This document shows positions 6,041-8,006 of a stretch of 8,006 bases of DNA, in pieces. The position numbers and the translations under genes are program-made. How positions within the stretch are numbered: position 1 is the first letter of the stretch; every line of letters begins with the position of its first letter. The notes under the pieces are model-generated. The model did not search any database. It was not told where the DNA came from and saw only the letters and a list, made by a program, of their open reading frames with translations. Source of the stretch: Candidatus Omnitrophota bacterium (GTDB lineage Bacteria; Omnitrophota; Gorgyraeia; 2-01-FULL-45-10); assembly GCA_026387165.1 (NCBI GenBank), contig JAPLMG010000248.1, positions 1-8,006 of the forward strand, given 5' to 3'.

Positions 6041-6063
6041 TTAATTTTAATTCCTGCTATAAT
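6036..6063 (+). promoter_or_regulatory. Likely sigma-70-type promoter of the original initiator tRNA gene
   Basis: TATAAT (6058-6063) is a perfect -10 box preceded by TGC, giving an extended -10. TTGTAT (6036-6041), 16 bp upstream, is a weak -35. Transcription would begin near 6070, just before the tRNA 5' end at 6075. This is the normal arrangement for a tRNA gene, but here it drives the truncated tRNA copy. Confidence 0.7.
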
Positions 6064-6074
6064 AGGGATCACAT

Positions 6075-6185
6075 TGCGGGGTGGAGCAGCCTGGTAGCTC
6101 GGCTCGTAAAATGAAAATTTGCTATGCAAATTTTCATCACGAGCCGTCCCGTAATCGCCGAAGGCGATTACGGGACGTCGGGCTC
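6075..6185 (+). pseudogene. Truncated 5' half of initiator tRNA-fMet, split by a double hairpin
   Basis: Bases 6075-6101 are identical to nucleotides 1-27 of the complete tRNA at 6451-6477. Bases 6178-6185 (TCGGGCTC) continue with nucleotides 28-35. Between them lie 76 extra bases (6102-6177). Identity stops at C35, the first base of the CAT anticodon, and never resumes. There is no T-arm, 3' acceptor strand or CCA, so it cannot make a tRNA. It keeps the good promoter in front of it. It appears to be what remains on the left side after an element inserted in the anticodon. Confidence 0.9.
6102..6177. repeat. Double-hairpin insertion inside the truncated tRNA copy
   Basis: Hairpin 1: GCTCGT (6102-6107) pairs with ACGAGC (6139-6144), and ATGAAAATTTGC (6111-6122) pairs with GCAAATTTTCAT (6126-6137), loop TAT. 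Hairpin 2: CGTCCCGTAATCGCC (6145-6159) pairs perfectly with GGCGATTACGGGACG (6163-6177), loop GAA. The insertion lies between tRNA nucleotides 27 and 28, with CG at both edges (6100-6101 and 6176-6177), which could be a 2-bp target duplication. In RNA, both hairpins lie just before the nuclease start codon. Confidence 0.85.
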
Positions 6186-6192
6186 GAAAAAC

Positions 6193-6527
<335 letters not shown>

Positions 6528-6534
6528 ACATCTC

Positions 6535-6583
6535 GGCCTCACTGCGACCACCTTGTTATCGACGGGGTTGGTCTTGTGAGGCC
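6535..6583 (+). terminator. Hairpin after the tRNA (possible terminator)
   Basis: GGCCTCAC (6535-6542) pairs with GTGAGGCC (6576-6583), and GACCA (6546-6550) pairs with TGGTC (6569-6573), making a long interrupted stem. It begins 8 nt after the tRNA CCA. There is no strong T-run (TCGCTGTTT follows), so it may be a weak or Rho-assisted terminator, or another dispersed palindrome. Confidence 0.5.
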
Positions 6584-6633
6584 TCGCTGTTTCAAAGGGA
6601 AAAACGGTAATAGTCCAGTGTTTTAAGAACTTC

Positions 6634-6675
6634 GTCATTGCGAGTCCCGCCTTTTGGCGGGACGAAGCAATCTCT
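6634..6675. repeat. GTCATTGCGAG...GAAGCAATCTC dispersed repeat
   Basis: GTCATTGCGAG at 6634-6644 and GAAGCAATCTC at about 6664-6674 flank a perfect 8-bp hairpin, GTCCCGCC/GGCGGGAC (6644-6651 with 6656-6663, loop TTTT). The outer ATTGC and GCAAT also pair. GTCATTGCGAG/GAAGCAATCTC repeats are known to me from many unrelated bacterial genomes. Like hairpin 2 at 6145-6177, the inner stem opens with GTCCCG and closes with CGGGAC. Confidence 0.8.
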
Positions 6676-6775
6676 TTGTAGTCTGCCGCTTTTAAAAATA
6701 CGAAACGGTTCCCCGCCGTAATAAAAAAATCCGCTTCGAGCGCTGAATAATGCTAACGTTCGGAATAAGCGCCGG

Positions 6776-7051
6776 TTGCCGGCCATAGATGATATTATCC
6801 GTGGATCAGCAGTCGTTATGGAAAGAGTTTGCGGCAGTGAAAGCTGCCGCTGTATGAGGGGTCATAAGCACAGATCTCTCTATGTATCCCAATACCATAA
6901 AGGAGCCGCGCGAATGGTGTATATCCCGAAAGAGTTTGAGAAGAAAGTCCTGCGCCTGGTTGGTAACTACCGAATGTTGAAATCCGCCATATATAAGGCT
7001 TCGGAACTGAATCTCGGACGATTTACGGCGCGCGCGAAAGAGAAATCATGA
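6776..7051 (+). CDS. Small IS-associated protein, DUF6788-like (CGxxxCRC motif)
   Basis: The 91-aa basic protein has IIRGS at 7-11, the cluster CGSESCRCMRGHKHRSLYVSQY (begins Cys19) and MVYIPKEFEKKV near 48-59, followed by a helical NYRMLKSAIYKASELNLGRF tail. The order IRGS, CGxxxCRCxxGxxH, short beta strands, (V/I)PKE, then helix is what I recall for DUF6788 proteins, which are often found next to transposase genes. The Cys and His residues could bind zinc; the function is unknown to me. The start is uncertain: TTG 6776 keeps the IRGS segment, while the first in-frame ATG (6818) would remove it and leave MERVCGSESCRC. The stop TGA (7049-7051) overlaps the transposase ATG, suggesting the two are translated together. 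Confidence 0.7.
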   Translation: MPAIDDIIRGSAVVMERVCGSESCRCMRGHKHRSLYVSQYHKGAARMVYIPKEFEKKVLRLVGNYRMLKSAIYKASELNLGRFTARAKEKS

Positions 7052-8006
7052 GCAATAAAGAGATAGAGCGGATTCTTTTAAGGTTAAAAACTCTTGAGAA
7101 AGAGAATGAGAAGCTAAAAGAGGAAAACGCGTATCTCAAGTTCGAGCTTGAAGATCTTAAATCTAAACGATACAAATCCAGCAAGAAGAAGCCGCCCGAT
7201 GAACCTCCACCGGCGCTGTCACAAAAGAAAAAGAGAGGTGGGCTCTTCGGTCATACAGGGTGGTTCCGTAAAAGACCCAAAGAGATAGACATAACAAAAG
7301 AACTACGGCTGTCAGAATGCCCCGAATGCGGCTCTAAATGCTTAACCGAATGTAAAAATGTATCGGAGCATATCACGGAAGACCTCATCCCGCCAAGAAT
7401 TGAGGTAACTTTACGCCGCAAGCACCACTACTACTGCAAAAACTGTAAAAAAGTGGTCTCACCTAAAGATAATGACGAGATCTCCGGCAGCCGTATAGGC
7501 CCAAGAGCGAAAGCGTTCGCGGCGTTCTTAAGATACGGCATAAAAATATCCGGGCGCGATGTAACAGCGCTCTTCTCTAAAGCCTTCGACTTGAAGATAG
7601 CAGCCTCCTCGATATCCGGCTTTATGGATCAGCTTAAGGTAGAGGCTCTTCCCGTCTATAACGATCTATTGGCTTCGCTTAAAAAAGGCCCATTTATCCA
7701 TGCCGATGAGACCGGACGGCCGATAGACGGTATTAATCACTGGCTCTGGAAGTTCTCAAATAAAAAGATATGCTTTAGCCATATCGATAAAGGCCGCGGC
7801 CAGAAGGTCGTGGAGGATATACTCGGTAAATCTTACGACGGGGTCTTAATATCAGACTTCTTATCCGCCTACAATAAAATTGATGCGAAGGCTAAACAGA
7901 GATGCCTCGCGCATATATTCAGGGATTTAGATAAAGTGATTGAATACTGGCGTAGCGATAAGGAAGTCTTAAGATACTGCGAGAGGCTTACGAAGATACT
8001 GATGGA
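7048..8006 (+). CDS. IS66-family transposase (3' end cut by window edge)
   Basis: The frame is open from ATG 7048 to the edge, giving 319 residues. An N-terminal leucine-zipper-like coiled coil (about 4-45) and a basic linker come first. The IS66 motif GGLFGHTGWFRKRP follows (64-77). A Cys4 zinc finger is formed by CPEC (91-94) and CKNC (130-133). The DDE catalytic core shows FIHADETG with Asp220, LISDFLSAY with Asp270, and CLAHIFRDLDK (287-297), the usual C-x-x-H-x-x-R-D element. The third acidic residue lies beyond the window. No frameshift or internal stop is visible, so it may be intact. The start overlaps the stop of the preceding small gene (ATGA). Classical IS66 elements carry tnpA and tnpB; here a Cys-motif protein takes the upstream place. 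Confidence 0.95.
   Translation, partial: MSNKEIERILLRLKTLEKENEKLKEENAYLKFELEDLKSKRYKSSKKKPPDEPPPALSQKKKRGGLFGHTGWFRKRPKEIDITKELRLSECPECGSKCLTECKNVSEHITEDLIPPRIEVTLRRKHHYYCKNCKKVVSPKDNDEISGSRIGPRAKAFAAFLRYGIKISGRDVTALFSKAFDLKIAASSISGFMDQLKVEALPVYNDLLASLKKGPFIHADETGRPIDGINHWLWKFSNKKICFSHIDKGRGQKVVEDILGKSYDGVLISDFLSAYNKIDAKAKQRCLAHIFRDLDKVIEYWRSDKEVLRYCERLTKILM

Larger units (their letters stand above)
6676..8006 (+). mobile_element. IS66-like insertion element (right end outside the window)
   Basis: A small Cys-motif protein gene and an IS66-family transposase gene form a tight pair with ATGA overlap. The left boundary is not resolved. It lies somewhere between the GTCATTGCGAG repeat (ends about 6675) and the first codons near 6776; bases 6676-6775 contain no other gene that I can see. 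The right inverted repeat is beyond the window, so terminal repeats and target duplication cannot be tested here. Confidence 0.7.

Noticed and set aside
6124..6192. Longer nuclease starting at ATG 6124
   Set aside because: The added 23 residues are hairpin and truncated-tRNA sequence; the GIY-YIG domain begins at ATG 6193. Translation from there cannot be fully excluded.

Overview
The window reads as a chromosomal segment of an uncultured Gram-negative-type anaerobe. Candidatus Omnitrophota is my best guess. The guess rests on an Rnf cluster in D-G-E-A-B order, heavy use of ATA isoleucine codons, gaps packed with imperfect palindromes of the kind common in such metagenomic genomes, and a small GIY-YIG nuclease gene fused to a tRNA. 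No 16S or other decisive marker is present. All recognised genes are on the + strand.

Layout. Positions 1-60 are the last codons of rnfD. A 328-bp repeat-filled gap (61-388) follows. Then come rnfG, rnfE, rnfA and rnfB, which encode the flavoprotein, two membrane subunits and iron-sulfur subunit of the Rnf ferredoxin:NAD+ oxidoreductase (ion pump). A thioredoxin gene lies 37 bp behind. After an AT-rich repeat spacer come purN (purine synthesis), another palindromic spacer, eno (enolase), and an ftsB/divIC-like division gene overlapping the end of eno. The rnf genes serve energy conservation between ferredoxin and NADH; eno and purN are core metabolism; eno-ftsB is a pairing known from other bacteria.

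The most interesting part is 6058-6527. A promoter-like TATAAT box leads into the first 35 nt of an initiator tRNA-fMet gene. This 5' half is interrupted by a 76-bp double hairpin, and it ends inside the anticodon. A GIY-YIG nuclease gene follows and reads without a break into a second, complete tRNA-fMet gene. The last 12 codons of the nuclease are tRNA sequence, and its stop codon uses the last anticodon base. This looks like a minimal selfish element of 300 bp (junction to junction) that inserted in the initiator tRNA anticodon and regenerates the tRNA at its 3' side.

From about 6676 to the right edge lies an IS66-like insertion element: a small Cys-motif protein (DUF6788-like) whose end overlaps, by ATGA, an IS66-family transposase gene that runs off the window.

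Almost every gap carries a different palindromic repeat. One of them contains the rnfB start codon, and two AT-rich gaps share a 21-nt exact inverted match.
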